Below the pieces are notes generated by a model. It ran no database searches. It was not told the origin of the DNA and was given only the letters and a program-made list of their open reading frames with translations. Positions 56,592 through 64,000 of a stretch of 64,000 nt of DNA are shown here, piece by piece; positions within the stretch are counted from its first letter, which is position 1, and the number at the start of each line of letters is the position of its first letter. Source of the DNA: Aminobacter anthyllidis (lineage in GTDB: Bacteria > Pseudomonadota > Alphaproteobacteria > Rhizobiales > Rhizobiaceae). The position numbers and the translations under genes were made by a program. The stretch is taken from NCBI RefSeq assembly GCF_018555685.1, contig NZ_JAFLWW010000010.1, forward strand, positions 62,001 to 126,000. The letters run 5' to 3'.

Positions 56592-57614
56592 TTAGACGCG
56601 CCAGCGCCGGTCGCCGGTCTCGATGCCGAAGAGATCAGGATTGCGGGCATAGGCGGCAAGCCCGGCAAGGGCGGCCAGCGGGTGGGTGATGACATAGACC
56701 GGCATCGAGGCCATCAGCTCGCGATGCGGGGCCTTGTCTTCGAAGGCCTCGCGGAAATTGCCCTGTTTCAGCGCCGGCACGATCTTCTGGGCGATGCCGC
56801 CTGTCAGGAAGACGCCGCCCTTGCTCTTGAACACCAGAGCGAGATCGCCGGCGGTACGGCCAAGGCAGGTGACGAACAGCGACAGCGCTTCGACGGCCAC
56901 CGGATCGCTGCCGTCAAGGGCGGCTGCGGTGACCTGTGCCGGCTGGGTGAGGGTAGGCGTCTTGCCGTCGGCCTTGGCCACGGCGCGGTAGGTGTTGACC
57001 AGCCCACGGCCACACAGGATCTGCTCGCCCGAAATGCGGCCCTCGAGCTTTTCGATATGGGGAAATACTTCGAAATCGCGCTGAGAACGCGGGCCGATGT
57101 CCATGTGGCCGCCTTCGCCGGGAACAGGGATCCAGCGTCCGAGCGCGTGGATCAGCCCGGCGACGCCAAGGCCCGTGCCGGGCCCGAGCACGACGCGGCC
57201 GGCACCCTGTTCGGGTTCGCCGCCGCCGATCTTTTCCATATGCTCGTCGCCAAGTGCCACCACGGCGAGCGCCTGGGCCTCGAAGTCGTTGAGGACGAGG
57301 ATGTCGACGAGGCCGAGCGTCGCAAACATCTGCCGGGGGCGCACAACCCAGGGGCAATTGGTAAGCGCGATCTCTTCGCCCTCGACCGGGCCGGCGACTG
57401 CGAGCACCGCCGAGCGCGGACGCACCGGCGCGCCGTCGAGCACGGCCAGGATGGCGTCGTCGATGGTGGCGTAGCTGGCGGTCTGGACGATGCGCGGCTC
57501 GCCGGCATCCTTGTCGGCGCTTTCGACGATTGCGAAGCGCGCATTGGTACCGCCGATGTCGCCGATCAGGATCGGGAATGGGAGGGCCTGCGCCTGCTCG
57601 CTCTGATGTGACAT
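56592..57614 (-). CDS. glk: Glucokinase
   Basis: 340-residue enzyme making glucose 6-phosphate with ATP. ATP-binding [15 protein letters not shown] is near residue 18; the sugar-binding region [13 protein letters not shown] and [12 protein letters not shown], and the [11 protein letters not shown] motif with the catalytic and zinc-free binding residues of the bacterial Glk (PF02685) type follow. ATG 57614 with MSHQSEQ is chosen over 57632. It is separated by 26 bases from mgsA upstream, so they are probably co-transcribed. Confidence 0.94.
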   Translation of the reverse strand: MSHQSEQAQALPFPILIGDIGGTNARFAIVESADKDAGEPRIVQTASYATIDDAILAVLDGAPVRPRSAVLAVAGPVEGEEIALTNCPWVVRPRQMFATLGLVDILVLNDFEAQALAVVALGDEHMEKIGGGEPEQGAGRVVLGPGTGLGVAGLIHALGRWIPVPGEGGHMDIGPRSQRDFEVFPHIEKLEGRISGEQILCGRGLVNTYRAVAKADGKTPTLTQPAQVTAAALDGSDPVAVEALSLFVTCLGRTAGDLALVFKSKGGVFLTGGIAQKIVPALKQGNFREAFEDKAPHRELMASMPVYVITHPLAALAGLAAYARNPDLFGIETGDRRWRV

Positions 57615-57640
57615 GCCCGGTCTCGTCCCCACGTCGGCGT

Positions 57641-58117
57641 TCAGCCGTTCTCTTGGTTTTCCAGCATGATCTCGGCCGTCGCCCGATTCAACGCCATGGG
57701 AATGTCGTAGACGATGGCGAGCCGCATCAATGCCTTCACATCGACGTCATGCGGCATCGGCGTCAGCGGATCAACGAAGAAAATCAAAAGGTCGATCTTG
57801 CCCTCGCTGATCAGTGCGCCGATCTGCTGGTCGCCGCCGAGCGGACCGCTTTTCAGCCGCGTCAGGTTGAGGTCGGGGCAGGCCGCCAGGATGCGCTGGC
57901 CGGTGGTGCCGGTGGCGACGATGTGGCAGGTCATGAGGAACTCGACGTGATCCCCGGCGAAGGCGACAAGATCGTCCTTCTTCTCGTCATGGGCGATCAG
58001 GGCGAGGCGCAATGCAGGGGTCAATGGAGGGCTGCCATTACTATCTAAATCGTTTGAAATCCATAGACCGATTTCCGGCGATTTGGAAGCACCGTGGCGC
58101 ACCCTCCAGTGCGTCAC
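57641..58117 (-). CDS. mgsA: Methylglyoxal synthase
   Basis: Converts dihydroxyacetone phosphate to methylglyoxal, a bypass when sugar phosphates pile up. Motifs: [45 protein letters not shown] and [19 protein letters not shown], with the catalytic Asp in DPLTP. The GTG at 58117 overlaps the mepA stop (GTGA) and gives 158 residues, about 30 more than most family members; a TTG at 58024 would give the common length. Next to glk, a control of upper glycolysis is plausible. Confidence 0.9.
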   Translation of the reverse strand: MTHWRVRHGASKSPEIGLWISNDLDSNGSPPLTPALRLALIAHDEKKDDLVAFAGDHVEFLMTCHIVATGTTGQRILAACPDLNLTRLKSGPLGGDQQIGALISEGKIDLLIFFVDPLTPMPHDVDVKALMRLAIVYDIPMALNRATAEIMLENQENG

Positions 58118-59208
58118 TTGTTGGCTGGGCGCGGACGCGGCAGCGGGATGTCGACCGAAGGCCGCGGCGCGAAGGCGTTTGCCTCAGCTGGCACGCCGGG
58201 ATCGGTGATCACGGGCGTCTCAGCCACTGCCGGAGCCTGGGGTGCTGGCGTCGCCGCATATTCGCTGCCACCGGGGCCGTGGTAGGTGACGGCGGCTTCC
58301 GAAGTCGGCGAGGGCGCATCGAGCACGGCGCGGCACGCCTTGGGCAGGCTCGACATCGTCATGATGTCACGCGCCCTCGGCTTGGCCGGGCCAGTGGCCG
58401 GGCGCCAGGGTTCCTCGGTGAACCACCAGGCCAGCGACTTGTCGCAGCCGTCGCCGCGTGGCGTCGGATCCTGCTCCTTGCAGCCCACCGAACCGGCCTG
58501 GCAGCCGATGCGGACGTGGAAATGATAGTCGTGGCCCCAGAACGGGCGGACCTTGCGCAGCCACGAGCGGTCGCCGGTGACGGTGTCGCAGAGTTTCTTC
58601 TTGATGCCCGGATTGACCAGTATGCGCTCGACTTCGGGATAGCTCGCGGCGCGCTCGAGCAGGCGCGTATGCGCCGGCGTCCAGCGTTTTTCGATGACGC
58701 GATGGGTCTTTTCGTTGACCATCGACACCGCGCTCATGTTCTCGCGCTCGGTCGGCGATAGCCGGTGGTCAGGCATCGGCGTCAGCCAGATGTCGGCGTC
58801 GAGGCCGATCTGGTGCGAAGCGTGGCCGGTCAGCATCGGGCCGCCGCGCGGCTGCGAGATGTCGCCGACAAGCAGGCCGGGCCAGCCGTCGGCGGTGGCT
58901 TCGCGCGACAGCTTCTCGATCAGCGCGATCATCTTCGGATGACCCCATCGCCGGTTGCGTGACAGCCGCATCGCCTGCCACGTCGGGCCGTCGGTGGCGA
59001 TCGCGACGCCGCCGGAAAAACAGCCCTTGGAATAGAAACCGTAGGAAGCAGGCGCGATGGCGGCAGGCAGCCTCTTGCCGCCGAACAGGTCCTTGGCAAG
59101 CTCAGAGGCGCTAGCTGCGTGAATGTCAGTGCCAACAAGGCCAAGTGTCGCGGCCGCCATCAGGAGCCGCCCTGCCTTGCCAAGAAATCCGCTGGAAAAT
59201 GCCGTCAT
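58114..59208 (-). CDS. mepA: Penicillin-insensitive murein endopeptidase
   Basis: 364-residue periplasmic metallopeptidase that cleaves D-Ala-meso-Dap cross-links in peptidoglycan. It has a signal peptide (about 1-32, with [20 protein letters not shown]), the zinc ligands in [18 protein letters not shown] and [13 protein letters not shown], and the SQPRGGP block. The C-terminal ~80 residues are proline-rich and beyond the usual MepA length. Its stop overlaps the mgsA GTG by 4 bases, so they may be translated together. Confidence 0.95.
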   Translation of the reverse strand: MTAFSSGFLGKAGRLLMAAATLGLVGTDIHAASASELAKDLFGGKRLPAAIAPASYGFYSKGCFSGGVAIATDGPTWQAMRLSRNRRWGHPKMIALIEKLSREATADGWPGLLVGDISQPRGGPMLTGHASHQIGLDADIWLTPMPDHRLSPTERENMSAVSMVNEKTHRVIEKRWTPAHTRLLERAASYPEVERILVNPGIKKKLCDTVTGDRSWLRKVRPFWGHDYHFHVRIGCQAGSVGCKEQDPTPRGDGCDKSLAWWFTEEPWRPATGPAKPRARDIMTMSSLPKACRAVLDAPSPTSEAAVTYHGPGGSEYAATPAPQAPAVAETPVITDPGVPAEANAFAPRPSVDIPLPRPRPANK

Positions 59209-59303
59209 GGAACCCGATCCTCTCAGCCAGCTTGGGCTGCCACGGTTACCGAAAGGTAAATTTCAGCACCCGCACCCCGGTCATTTCGTCGCGCAGCCGG
59301 CGC

Positions 59304-60218
59304 TCAACCTTGCCTGATCGGACTGCGCCGGTCGCCTTGTCCTTCGCCGCGCCAGCTGCCGTCGGCCCACATGCTGTCCAGCGCCTTGCGATAGTCGGGC
59401 ATGCCGAACTTGTAGCCGAGCGCCTTGACCGCGGTGTTGGCGACACGCTTGTTTTCGCCATAGAAGGATCGCGCCATGGGCGAAAGTTGGGCAGTCTCGA
59501 AAGGAATTTCAGGCGGCGGTGCCACGCCCATCTTTTCGGCCGCATAAGCGACCACGTCCTGCGGCGGCGCGGGCTCGTCGTCGGTGACGTTGAAGACGCC
59601 GCCATAGTCGCCCTCGGCGAGGAACCACAGCGCGCCAGCGATGTCGTCGACATGGATGCGGTTGAACACCTGGTCCTTCTTGACCAGCCGCTTGGCGGTG
59701 CCGTTTTCAAGGTTGACGAAGGCGTTGCGGCCCGGCCCATATATGCCCGACAGGCGCAGGATCGCCACCGGCCGTGCGACCGCTTCACCAAGCTCATGCC
59801 AGGCCTGCTCGGCGTCGAGCCGCATCGCGGAACGGCCCGGTTTCGGGCGGCATGTGGCGGTCTCGTCGATCCAGGCGCCACCATGGTCGCCATAGACGCC
59901 GACGGTCGAGAGATAGCCGATCCAGCGCAGCAGCGGCATGCCATGGATGATCGCTTCACGGGCGGTATTGAGCACCGGGTCGCCGTCATCTCCGGGTGCC
60001 GCGGAGACGACGAGATGCGTGGTCTTGGCCAGTTGCGCCCTGATTTCCGGGGTGAGGTGCCCATCAAAGACGAAGGGCTCGATGCCGGCGGCTTCGAGGC
60101 CTGCGACCTTGTCCGCTGACCGGGTCGTGCCCACTATGTTCACGCCTTGCGGGCGTATGCGTGCAAAGGCCTTGCCGGAATAGCCGGCGCCGAAGATGAA
60201 GAAGTTCTGCTCGGTCAT
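59304..60218 (-). CDS. SDR-type NAD(P)-binding protein (YeeZ-like)
   Basis: 304-residue atypical SDR. The Rossmann loop [11 protein letters not shown] (7-17) opens the protein; [15 protein letters not shown] and the [15 protein letters not shown] block, then NRIHVDDIA, are typical of the extended NAD-dependent epimerase/dehydratase fold of the YeeZ group. The active tyrosine is not placed with certainty. ATG 60218 overlaps the queG stop by 4 bases. Substrate unknown; next to queG by operon only. Confidence 0.85.
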   Translation of the reverse strand: MTEQNFFIFGAGYSGKAFARIRPQGVNIVGTTRSADKVAGLEAAGIEPFVFDGHLTPEIRAQLAKTTHLVVSAAPGDDGDPVLNTAREAIIHGMPLLRWIGYLSTVGVYGDHGGAWIDETATCRPKPGRSAMRLDAEQAWHELGEAVARPVAILRLSGIYGPGRNAFVNLENGTAKRLVKKDQVFNRIHVDDIAGALWFLAEGDYGGVFNVTDDEPAPPQDVVAYAAEKMGVAPPPEIPFETAQLSPMARSFYGENKRVANTAVKALGYKFGMPDYRKALDSMWADGSWRGEGQGDRRSPIRQG

Positions 60219-61372
60219 GCCTGCGTCCGTGCCGGTTCGACTTGCGTGAGCTGCCATTCGGCGATCACGTCCTGTTCGGTTTCGACCTTCAGCGCCTGTT
60301 CTGCAAGAGCCGAAAACGTCGCGTCGGGCAGCAGCCGCGACAGCGCCCACACGGCGGCGCCGCGCACCAAGGGCGAGGGATCGGCAAGCAAAGCCTGGCA
60401 AGGCTCGACCAGCGCCATGTCGGCCGAGTTGCCCGATGCAATCAGGACGTTGCGGACGAAGCGGTCGCGGCCGATGCGCTTGACCGGCGAGCCTGAGAAG
60501 AAGGTACGGAAGCTCGCGTCGTCGAGCAAAAGCAACTCGGAGAGGCGCGGTTCGCGCAGGTCGTCGCGGGCGGCGAGCTTCTGCTCCGATGCGGCCTGGG
60601 CGAACTTGTTCCACGGGCAGGCGGCGAGACAGTCGTCGCAGCCGTAGATGCGGTTGCCGATCTTGTCGCGGAATTCGAGCGGGATCGGGCCTTTGTTCTC
60701 GATAGTCAGGTAGGAGATGCAGCGTCGGGCATCGAGCCTGTAGGGTGCGGGAAAGGCGTCGGTCGGGCAGGCATCGAGGCAGGCGCGGCAGGACCCGCAA
60801 TGGTCGATCTCTGCTTCGTCAGGCTGAAGCTCGGCAGTGGTGAAGATGGTGCCCAAAAACAGCCAGGAGCCGAACTCGCGGCTGACCAGATTGGTGTGCT
60901 TGCCCTGCCAGCCGAGCCCGGCGGCTTCGGCCAGCGGCTTTTCCATGACGGGTGCTGTGTCGACGAACACCTTCACGTCGCCGCCGGCGCGGGCGACGAT
61001 CTTGCCGGCGATCTCCTTCAGCCGGCCCTTCATGACGTCGTGATAGTCGCGGTTGCGGGCATAGACCGAGATCGCGGCGCGGTCGGGCCGGCCCTGGAGC
61101 GCGCGCGGATCGCTGTCGGGGCCATAGTTCATGGCGAGCACGACGATCGAACGCACCTCGGGCCACAGGGCGGAGGGTTCGCTGCGCCGCTCCAGCGTCT
61201 CGGCCATCCAGGCCATGGAGCCGTGCAGGCCTTCATCGACGAATTGGGCGAGGCGGGCAGGGGCCAGCGGAATGGCGTCGGGGCGTGTGACGGCGATAGC
61301 TGCGAAGCCGGCGCGTTTGGCTTCGCGCTCGATCAGCTGGCGCAGGGCCGTATCAGAAATCGAGGTCCGCAT
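60215..61372 (-). CDS. queG: Epoxyqueuosine reductase
   Basis: 385-residue cobalamin-dependent iron-sulphur enzyme that turns epoxyqueuosine into queuosine in tRNA wobble positions. Two [4Fe-4S] clusters are ligated by [16 protein letters not shown] and [10 protein letters not shown]; the N terminus [20 protein letters not shown] and the [16 protein letters not shown] and [19 protein letters not shown] blocks hold B12. The C-terminal 60 residues form HEAT-like repeats. It overlaps the GST stop by 20 bases and the SDR gene by 4, so three genes are in one unit. Confidence 0.95.
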   Translation of the reverse strand: MRTSISDTALRQLIEREAKRAGFAAIAVTRPDAIPLAPARLAQFVDEGLHGSMAWMAETLERRSEPSALWPEVRSIVVLAMNYGPDSDPRALQGRPDRAAISVYARNRDYHDVMKGRLKEIAGKIVARAGGDVKVFVDTAPVMEKPLAEAAGLGWQGKHTNLVSREFGSWLFLGTIFTTAELQPDEAEIDHCGSCRACLDACPTDAFPAPYRLDARRCISYLTIENKGPIPLEFRDKIGNRIYGCDDCLAACPWNKFAQAASEQKLAARDDLREPRLSELLLLDDASFRTFFSGSPVKRIGRDRFVRNVLIASGNSADMALVEPCQALLADPSPLVRGAAVWALSRLLPDATFSALAEQALKVETEQDVIAEWQLTQVEPARTQA

Positions 61373-62045
61373 AATGCGATGCCGGGGTCAGCCCGCGCAC
61401 CCTGTCGGTGAGCAGGGGCCGGAAGGACGGGCGCGACTTGACGCGTGTGTACCATTCGCGCGCCGAGGAATATTCGCGCCAGTCGATCTCGCCGAGATAG
61501 TCGAGCACCGAAAGCGACGCTGCCGCGGCAAGGTCGGCATAGGTGATGCGCGTGCCGGCGAGCCAGTGACGCGTGCCGGCGAGCCAGTTGGTGTATTTCA
61601 TGTGCTGGCGAATGTTGGCGCGCGCCGCGCGGATGGCCGCCGAATCGGGCGAGCCGCCGCCGGCCGATTCCGGCATCAGCGGCTTGAGCACGCGTTCGCG
61701 CACCAGATGCCGCGTCACTTCGCTTTCGGTCTTGGTCAGGTACCAGTCGGTGAGGCGGCGGATTTCGGCGCGCTCCATCGGGTCTTCGGCAAACAGGCGC
61801 CGCTCGCGCTTCAGCACGCCGCGGGTCTCGTCGATGTATTCGGAAATGATCATCGCGCCGACGATCGGCACGTCGCCCTCGGCCAGAAGCACCGGCAAGG
61901 TACCCGCCGGGTTGAGCGACAGGAATTCCTTGCGCCGTGTCCAGGGCTTCTCCTCGATCAGCGCCAGCTCCTCGCCATATTCGCCGAACGCCAGACGGAC
62001 GAAACGGCATGTGGCAAACATCGGGTGGTGGAAAAGCGTCAGCAT
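61353..62045 (-). CDS. Glutathione S-transferase family protein
   Basis: 230-residue GST. The thioredoxin-like N domain (1-80) shows [19 protein letters not shown], the cis-Pro segment [11 protein letters not shown] and the glutathione-binding IISEYIDE; the all-helical C domain holds [20 protein letters not shown], the N-capping box and hydrophobic staple of GSTs. The class and substrate cannot be told. It is first in the GST-queG-SDR unit, overlapping queG by 20 bases. Confidence 0.9.
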   Translation of the reverse strand: MLTLFHHPMFATCRFVRLAFGEYGEELALIEEKPWTRRKEFLSLNPAGTLPVLLAEGDVPIVGAMIISEYIDETRGVLKRERRLFAEDPMERAEIRRLTDWYLTKTESEVTRHLVRERVLKPLMPESAGGGSPDSAAIRAARANIRQHMKYTNWLAGTRHWLAGTRITYADLAAAASLSVLDYLGEIDWREYSSAREWYTRVKSRPSFRPLLTDRVRGLTPASHYADLDF

Positions 62046-62205
62046 GGTCCTGCGAAATTCGTGATCGATGGCGCTCTGGCGAATCGCCTGATGCGTCGCT
62101 AGAGCTTCTGGGCCCGGCTCGCCGGGCTTCTCGGGCGACCCGACCTATAGGGTGAGTTCCGCCCCATGACAAGCAATCGCGCATGAACGCCTCGCGGGGA
62201 TGGGA

Positions 62206-63012
62206 ATGGATAGCCAGACAATCATCAATGCACTGCTGCTCGGCCTGCTCGAGGGCCTGACAGAGTTCATCCCTGTGTCCTCGACCGGCCACATCCTGCT
62301 CGCCGGGCATTTCCTGGGTTTCCACTCGACCGGCAAGACCTTCGAGATCCTGATCCAGCTCGGCGCGATCCTTGCGATCCTGTCGGTCTACGCTACCAAG
62401 CTGTGGCGGATGCTGATCGACCTGCCCCGCGACCCTCAGACGCAGCGTTTCGTCGCGGGCATCCTGATCGCCTTCCTGCCGGCGGCGATCATCGGGGCAC
62501 TTGCGCACGACTTCATCAAGACGGTGCTGTTCGAATCGCCGCGGCTGATCTGCGTCATGCTGATCCTGGGCGGTATCGTGCTGCTGTTCCTCGACAAGCT
62601 CGACCTCAAGCCGCGCTACGGCGACGTCACCAACTTCCCGCTCTCGGTCTATCTCAAGATCGGCCTGTTCCAGTGCCTGGCGATGATCCCCGGCACCTCG
62701 CGCTCGGGCGCCACCATCGTAGGTTCGCTGCTGATGGGCGTGGAAAAGCGCGCGGCGGCGGAATTCTCGTTCTTCCTCGCCATGCCGACAATGGCCGGCG
62801 CCTTTGCCTACGACCTCTACAAGAACCGCGACATTCTTTCAGCGGCGGACCTGCCGGTAATCGGCATCGGCTTCCTCGCCGCCTTCATCACCGCGCTGCT
62901 TGTCGTGCGGCACCTGCTCGACTACGTCTCGCGCAACGGCTACGCGCTGTTTGGCTGGTGGCGCCTGCTGGTCGGCGGCGTGGGATTGATCGCGCTGATG
63001 GTCTGGGGCTGA
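62206..63012 (+). CDS. uppP: Undecaprenyl-diphosphatase UppP/BacA
   Basis: 268-residue inner-membrane enzyme that dephosphorylates undecaprenyl pyrophosphate to recycle the lipid carrier of wall synthesis. The two signature motifs are present: [15 protein letters not shown] (about 14-28) and [19 protein letters not shown] (about 160-178), plus about seven or eight helices. ATG 62206 with GGGG 6 bases before it is preferred to the ATG 62200. A repeat follows the stop. Confidence 0.95.
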   Translation: MDSQTIINALLLGLLEGLTEFIPVSSTGHILLAGHFLGFHSTGKTFEILIQLGAILAILSVYATKLWRMLIDLPRDPQTQRFVAGILIAFLPAAIIGALAHDFIKTVLFESPRLICVMLILGGIVLLFLDKLDLKPRYGDVTNFPLSVYLKIGLFQCLAMIPGTSRSGATIVGSLLMGVEKRAAAEFSFFLAMPTMAGAFAYDLYKNRDILSAADLPVIGIGFLAAFITALLVVRHLLDYVSRNGYALFGWWRLLVGGVGLIALMVWG

Positions 63013-63032
63013 GAGCCCACTGCCAACTCTAC

Positions 63033-63134
63033 TCTGCCGGCCATCTGACGCGGTTTTCTGCGCTTCCGGTGCTCACGTACTTCAGTACGCTCCGCTCCGG
63101 TTCTCGAAGAACCGCGCCATATGTCTCGGCAGAG
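63033..63134. repeat. Inverted repeat between uppP and the TauE/SafE gene
   Basis: TCTGCCGGCCATCTGACGCGGTT (split arms) on the left is mirrored by AACCGCGCCATATGTCTCGG on the right with a few mismatches; the middle has a small stem (GTAC-TTCA-GTAC) in GCTCACGTACTTCAGTACGC and a CGCTCCGGTTCTCGAA tail. I recall this string as a common Mesorhizobium-type intergenic element. It lies between convergent genes and may help stop transcription. Confidence 0.7.
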
Positions 63135-63185
63135 CGAGTTATCAAGCGGGCTCTCGCGTCGAGCTGGCCACCCCGGACAGGCGCC

Positions 63186-63953
63186 TCAACCCAGTCCCAT
63201 CAATCCCCTGCGCAGCAGGTCCAGCGCCAGCACGGTGATGGCGATCTTGAACCATTTGCGGAAGCTTTTTTCCGGCATGCGTTCGAGCAGCTTGGTGCCA
63301 TAGACGGTGCCGAGATAGCCCGAGACGATCATCGCGCCGATCAGCGGCAGCCAGTCCCAGAAGGCGAAGCCGGCGAGGCCGAAGACGATGATCTTGAGCC
63401 CGTGCTGGGCGACCATGCCTGCGGCATGAGTGGCGACGAGCGCCTTGCGGTCATTGGCGAAGAATTGCGCGAACAGCACCGACACCAGCGGCCCGGTGGC
63501 GCCGACAAGCATGCCGATCAGCGCGACGACGACGCTGCCGATGGCAAGCCCGGTGCGGGTCAGCTTGTCGATGCCGGGGATCTTGGCCCAGGTGATGGCG
63601 ATGACGAAGGCGCCGAGCACCAGCTTGAGCAGGGCATCGGGCAGCTGGATGACGACAAAGGCGCCGATGATCGCGCCGACGACGCTGCCAGCGATGAAGG
63701 GTGCCGCCACGTCCATGCGCACATTGGCGCGCTGGTGCCAGGCGCGGCCGGTGTTGGAGCCGAGCTGAACGGCGCCATGGACGGGGATGAGGGCGGCGAC
63801 AGGCACGAACAGGCCCATCAGCGTCAGCATGGCGATGCCGCCGCCGACGCCGAAAGCCGCGGTCAGCGCCGAGGTGAAGGCGCTGGCGACGATGAGGATG
63901 ACGGCAATGAGCGGGTCGAGCCCCTGCGGCAGGAGCGTGGCGAGGGCGTCCAT
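63186..63953 (-). CDS. TauE/SafE (TSUP) family membrane permease
   Basis: 255-residue inner-membrane protein with about eight helices. The family pattern TAAFGVGGGIAMLTLMGLF (about 30-48) and its second half, VALIGMLVGATGPLVSVLF, mirror each other as in TauE/SafE carriers, which export sulfite, sulfonates or other organic anions. No sulfur metabolism gene is adjacent, so the substrate is open. It is convergent with uppP. Confidence 0.88.
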   Translation of the reverse strand: MDALATLLPQGLDPLIAVILIVASAFTSALTAAFGVGGGIAMLTLMGLFVPVAALIPVHGAVQLGSNTGRAWHQRANVRMDVAAPFIAGSVVGAIIGAFVVIQLPDALLKLVLGAFVIAITWAKIPGIDKLTRTGLAIGSVVVALIGMLVGATGPLVSVLFAQFFANDRKALVATHAAGMVAQHGLKIIVFGLAGFAFWDWLPLIGAMIVSGYLGTVYGTKLLERMPEKSFRKWFKIAITVLALDLLRRGLMGLG

Positions 63954-63967
63954 GCGCCCTCAGCCGG

Positions 63968-64000
63968 TCAGGCTTCGGTCCGGCGGGTGAACTGGCCGGC
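63968..64000 (-). CDS. Possible 3' end of a leftward gene cut by the window edge
   Basis: The last 33 bases read, on the minus strand, AGQFTRRTEA and a stop. The tail is consistent with the end of a gene that begins outside the window and precedes the TauE/SafE gene on the same strand. Ten residues are too few to name it. Confidence 0.35.
   Translation of the reverse strand, partial: AGQFTRRTEA

Overview
The window is chromosomal DNA of a GC-rich alphaproteobacterium of the order Hyphomicrobiales (Rhizobiales), most likely Phyllobacteriaceae close to Mesorhizobium or Aminobacter. The reasons are the rhizobial gene orders (addA-trxA, trpF-trpB-trpA-accD-folC, dnaJ-pmtA, queG-GST), an AccD without zinc cysteines as in rhizobia, an ATT-initiated infC, a rhizobial PmtA, and several intergenic palindromic repeat types that I recall from Mesorhizobium-type genomes. 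This is an inference from sequence reading; no database search was run.

Layout. 1-6.1 kb: end of addA, trxA, then a leftward trpF-trpB-trpA-accD-folC operon. 6.2-10.7 kb: LysR regulator, YgjP-type metalloprotease, DUF2852 protein, BenE-type transporter and an alpha/beta hydrolase. 10.9-17.1 kb: translation block with infC, an isoprenylcysteine methyltransferase-like gene, rpmI-rplT with a hairpin leader, and pheS-ASCH-pheT joined by 4-base overlaps. 17.2-20.4 kb: cytochrome b561, YceI, Gfo/Idh/MocA oxidoreductase, spermidine-synthase-like protein. 20.4-21.45 kb: about 1 kb without a convincing gene, filled with inverted repeats. 21.5-29.9 kb: divergent htpX-like protease and dnaK (with a rhizobial heat-shock-type promoter), acyltransferase, dnaJ, pmtA, FMN reductase, pyrF, DUF1330. 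30-35.5 kb: PHA depolymerase, a periplasmic transglutaminase-like peptidase, the ComM/YifB AAA protein and a PAS-GGDEF cyclase.

35.5-38.7 kb is the accessory-looking part: an exporter very close to the FloR/CmlA phenicol-efflux family, a VOC protein, and a 302-residue protein of unknown function encoded by AT-rich DNA wedged against the 3' end of gshB. A degenerate second copy of the gshB 3' end lies on the far side of that gene, as expected for an insertion at the end of gshB.

38.7-48.9 kb: gshB, a TetR regulator divergent from a ferric-reductase-like membrane protein with two operator-like palindromes between them, an EAL protein with a degenerate GGDEF, a four-gene sugar-acid cluster (SDR, dgoK, dgoA, SMP-30 lactonase) fitting the De Ley-Doudoroff galactose route, an ATP-grasp protein, an RlpA-like protein and two small membrane proteins. 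49-52.6 kb: a glycosyltransferase-FkbM methyltransferase fusion, an outer-membrane barrel-like protein and a YbjN-like secreted protein. 52.8-64 kb: tRNA-Leu(CAG), gpmA, dapB, an ABC exporter, glk, mgsA, mepA, an NAD(P)-binding protein, queG, a GST, uppP, a TauE/SafE permease, and the last codons of another leftward gene.

Most of the window is ordinary core metabolism and cell maintenance. The strongest candidate for something undescribed is the AT-rich gene at the end of gshB with its flanking gshB remnant; the FloR-like exporter and the ASCH gene embedded in the pheST operon come next.
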